A DNA stretch of 64,000 nt from an uncultured Collinsella sp. (GTDB taxonomy: Bacteria; Actinomycetota; Coriobacteriia; Coriobacteriales; Coriobacteriaceae): contig CAKULD010000001.1 of assembly GCA_934667065.1 (NCBI GenBank), forward strand, positions 186,001 to 250,000, written 5' to 3'. The notes below the pieces were generated by a model. It was not told where the DNA came from, did no database searches, and was given only the letters and a program-made list of their open reading frames with translations. Position 1 is the stretch's first letter. Each line of letters starts with the position of its first letter. Below are positions 61,631 to 64,000 of this stretch, in pieces. The position numbers and the translations under genes are program-made.

Positions 61631-63052
61631 CTACTCTATCAGGTCGTTGTGGCGCTCGATAGCCTCTGCCACCGTGCCGCCCTCGTCCACAATGAGCGAA
61701 CGGCGCTTGGGCGAGATAATGCGCTGCGCGGGATAAACGCCGCGGTGGCCGCCGGCAAGATAGCTGATAAACGCAACGATGACAAAGAACCCGGCTGCTG
61801 TGCCGTGGAACAGGTCGATGGCCATCATGCAGGTGGTGATGGGCACGTTGAGGCCGGCGCAGAACACGCCGAGCATGCCGAGGGCCGCCAGAAAGCTGGG
61901 GTCGATGCCGGCGAGGCAGCCGATCCAGCCGCCAAGCGCAGCTCCGATGCCAAACAACGGTGTGACCTCGCCGCCTTGGAAGCCGGCGCCCAGGGTGAGC
62001 GCCGTCACGACCAACTTGATGGCTGCGTCGGCGAGTGTCGTATTGCCGGCGAAACCGGCGCCCGAGAGCCAGGTGGCAAGGCCGGCGTACTTCCAGGCAT
62101 CGAGCACCGCGTAAGCTGCGAGCACCACGAGTGCGCCCACGAGGGCGCGAACAAGATAGTTGGTGATAAAGCGGCCGTAGAGGCTCTTGACGGTGCGAAC
62201 CGACCAGGCGAAGAGGCGTGCGGTTAGACCGAACACGATGGCGCTGATGACGACGATGGTGACGGTTCGGGGCGTCATATCGGGGACGCTGGCGATGACG
62301 TTCGCCTCATACTCGGTGCCCAGGGCAAGCGACGTAAAGTAGCCGGTAAACGAGGCGACGAGGCAGTAGATGCCGGCGGTGTAGTCGATCTTGCCGATAA
62401 AGCACATCTCCATGCCAAAGAAGGCGCCGGCGAGGGGCGAGCCGAACACGGCGCCAAAGGCAGACGAGATGCCGGCGAGCATGAGGTCGTGATGGTCGTG
62501 CTTTTTGAGATGGGCCAGGTTTGAGATGTTGCTGGCGATGGTGCCGCCGATCTGCACGGCAGCGCCCTCGCGTCCGGCCGAGCCGCCTGTCAGGTGCGTA
62601 AGCGTGGAGCAGACAAAGGTGAGGACGGCCATGCGGGCATGGATGAGGCGGGTGCCCAGGGCAGAGTCGATTACCAGGTTGTTGCCACGTTTGGCGGCAA
62701 GGCCGTGGTTCTTATACACCCACGCGGTGGCCACGCCCACGACGGGAAGCAGAGCGTAGATCCACGCATGGTGCTCGCGATAATCGGTCGCGATGTTCAG
62801 CGAGGCCAAAAATGCCCAGGCGGCAACGCCCATGGCGAACGAGACGATCACGACGAGCGCGAGCAGCTTGGCGCTCGCGAGCAGATTACGGGCGTTACGG
62901 CGCGTGTCGGCGGCCAAGAGATGCTCAGAGCGGGTGAGCTGATGCCTGCCGGCCATTATGACGTCATTCAGGGAGAAGAAGCCTCCCTCATCGAGCGGCA
63001 GGGAGTTGTCTTGCTCTTCGCTTTCGCTGTCTGATATGTCGGTAAAAGCCAT
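61631..63052 (-). CDS. ClC family chloride channel/antiporter
   Basis: Membrane protein of 473 residues with about ten to twelve spans after an acidic N terminus. It carries GGSAGREGAAVQIGG, the ClC loop that in other members reads GREGP and provides the gating Glu, and GFQGGEVTPLFGIGA in place of GxFxP. The first ClC motif (GSGIP) is not recognisable, so this is a divergent branch. Ion choice (chloride, or fluoride) is open. No CBS domains. The ATG at 63052 is taken because upstream sequence is not membrane-protein-like. Confidence 0.88.
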   Translation of the reverse strand: MAFTDISDSESEEQDNSLPLDEGGFFSLNDVIMAGRHQLTRSEHLLAADTRRNARNLLASAKLLALVVIVSFAMGVAAWAFLASLNIATDYREHHAWIYALLPVVGVATAWVYKNHGLAAKRGNNLVIDSALGTRLIHARMAVLTFVCSTLTHLTGGSAGREGAAVQIGGTIASNISNLAHLKKHDHHDLMLAGISSAFGAVFGSPLAGAFFGMEMCFIGKIDYTAGIYCLVASFTGYFTSLALGTEYEANVIASVPDMTPRTVTIVVISAIVFGLTARLFAWSVRTVKSLYGRFITNYLVRALVGALVVLAAYAVLDAWKYAGLATWLSGAGFAGNTTLADAAIKLVVTALTLGAGFQGGEVTPLFGIGAALGGWIGCLAGIDPSFLAALGMLGVFCAGLNVPITTCMMAIDLFHGTAAGFFVIVAFISYLAGGHRGVYPAQRIISPKRRSLIVDEGGTVAEAIERHNDLIE

Positions 63053-63274
63053 GGTGTCCTCTTCTTTGGTTGCAACGCAAGCATTATAGAGCGTGATAGA
63101 GCGTGACAAATGCGTCAAGCCGGTGGGTTGGTTTCGGTTCTGTTTCGTGCCCTGTAACCGACAGGTGTATTCGCGAGTGCAGACCGTCTCGCGGTTGAGC
63201 GGCGGGGGATTATACTGAATAAAACATAAAGAATCGGCGCCCTTGTTACGCGCCGCGATCTGTAAGAGGTGCAT

Positions 63275-64000
63275 ATGGCAGAGAAGCTCATTCCGTTGGA
63301 GGACGCGCAGGCAATTGTCTTGTCACATGTGAGCCCGACCGGGGTTGTCGAGATTCCCGTATGGCAGGCGGCCGGCCTTCCCTTGGCCGAGGAAGCCGTG
63401 GCCGATATCGACATCTCGCCATTTGCTAACAGCGCCATGGACGGGTATGCCGTACGCGCCGTCGACCTTGGTGCGGCCACCGGCAATACTCCGGTGACGC
63501 TTTCCGTTGTCGGGCACGAGGCAGCGGGTCATGTGTTTGAGGGCACGATCGGCGCGGGCGAGACGGTCCGCATTATGACGGGCGCGCCGGTGCCAGAGGG
63601 CGCCGATGCCGTGGTGAAGTACGAGATCGTCGACGTGCTCGACGGCGATGGCAACGAGGGCTCGCACGTCCGCTTCTCGGCGCCGGCTAAGGTGGGGGAG
63701 AACGTTCGCTCTGCTGCCGAAGAAGCCCATGCCGGCGACGTCGTGATGCGTGCCGGTGAGGTTGTGGCGCCGGCTGGTGCGGGCCTGCTGGCAAGCGCCG
63801 GGTATGCGAGCGTGAAGGTGCACGCCGCACCGCACGTGGGCATCATCTCGCTGGGCACGGAGCTGGTTGCTCCAAGTGAGCTTCCGGCGCGTGGCCAGAT
63901 TCGCGATTCCAACTCCTCGGCGTTGATGGCCGAGGCACTCGATGCCGGTGCCGAGCCTGTCTTCTATGGCATTGCGCCCGACGACGAGCAGGCGATATCC
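63275..64000 (+). CDS. moeA: Molybdopterin molybdenumtransferase, 3' end cut
   Basis: Molybdenum insertase of molybdenum cofactor synthesis; the first 242 codons are in the window and the frame is open at base 64000. It shows the MoeA start (ALPLAEEAVADIDISPFANSAMDGYAVR, visible here as SPFANSAMDGYAVR), the motif VRIMTGAPVPEGADAVV, and the beginning of the MogA-like domain (VGIISLGTELVAP and GQIRDSNSSALMA). The ATG at 63275 follows AAGAGG. It is divergent from the ClC gene. Confidence 0.94.
   Translation, partial: MAEKLIPLEDAQAIVLSHVSPTGVVEIPVWQAAGLPLAEEAVADIDISPFANSAMDGYAVRAVDLGAATGNTPVTLSVVGHEAAGHVFEGTIGAGETVRIMTGAPVPEGADAVVKYEIVDVLDGDGNEGSHVRFSAPAKVGENVRSAAEEAHAGDVVMRAGEVVAPAGAGLLASAGYASVKVHAAPHVGIISLGTELVAPSELPARGQIRDSNSSALMAEALDAGAEPVFYGIAPDDEQAIS

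Overview
The window is a GC-rich chromosomal segment from an actinobacterium. Gene content and protein features (a dcw cluster ending in sepF-yggT-divIVA, TTG/GTG starts, many C_GCAxxG and TIGR02452-type accessory proteins) point to class Coriobacteriia, most likely Collinsella or a close relative. This is inference, since the window holds no 16S gene. Both ends cut genes: pyrG lacks its start and moeA lacks its 3' part. Apart from the RNase P RNA no classical RNA gene was found.

Layout. 1-2.6 kb: pyrG and a XerD-type recombinase. 2.6-3.06 kb: an unusually dense regulatory region. 3.06-18.6 kb: the division and cell-wall cluster mraZ-rsmH-ftsL-ftsI-murF-mraY-murD-ftsW-murG-murC-murB-ftsQ-ftsZ, without murE, ftsA or ddl. 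18.7-24 kb: pgeF fused by a 4-base overlap to the phosphate operon pstSCAB-phoU, preceded by 11-base direct repeats like a PHO box. 24.1-26.7 kb: yggS-sepF-yggT-divIVA, the usual tail of the actinobacterial cluster, here split from ftsZ by pst. 26.7-33.4 kb: accessory genes (nitroreductase, low-affinity Pit phosphate transport with its DUF47 partner, a Bax-inhibitor-like membrane protein, a PARG-like protein, a GDSL esterase, a pentapeptide protein). 33.4-35.9 kb: thiD and thiC, the latter under a TPP riboswitch. 36-43 kb: yaaA, an M18 aminopeptidase, polA, a HAD phosphatase. 43-47.6 kb: arginine synthesis (argG, argH) and ndk. 47.7-52.2 kb: rpiB, a cysteine desulfidase-like gene, an IS1111-type insertion sequence, a HAD hydrolase. 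52.5-54.4 kb: rpsA and rnpB. 54.7-64 kb: yigZ, a C_GCAxxG_C_C protein, metY, an MFS exporter, xpt, a release-factor-like rescue protein, a lipid kinase, a ClC channel and moeA.

The strongest new observation is a 24-codon leader ORF upstream of argG that ends with three CGA arginine codons before its stop (six Arg in its last ten residues). These Arg codons form the 5' arm of a possible terminator and alternatively of a competing hairpin: the layout of ribosome-mediated arginine attenuation. Other notable points are the crowded mraZ upstream region (MraZ boxes, a LexA-like box, a motif shared with ftsZ), a yggT that seems to start at ATC, long perfect intergenic hairpins that occur as related copies and flank single genes (pentapeptide gene, yaaA), and an IS1111 element with matching subterminal inverted repeats and a likely guide-RNA end.

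Phosphate uptake (Pst plus PhoU, and Pit plus DUF47) and cell division lie side by side, so growth and phosphate supply may share control here; this remains a hypothesis.
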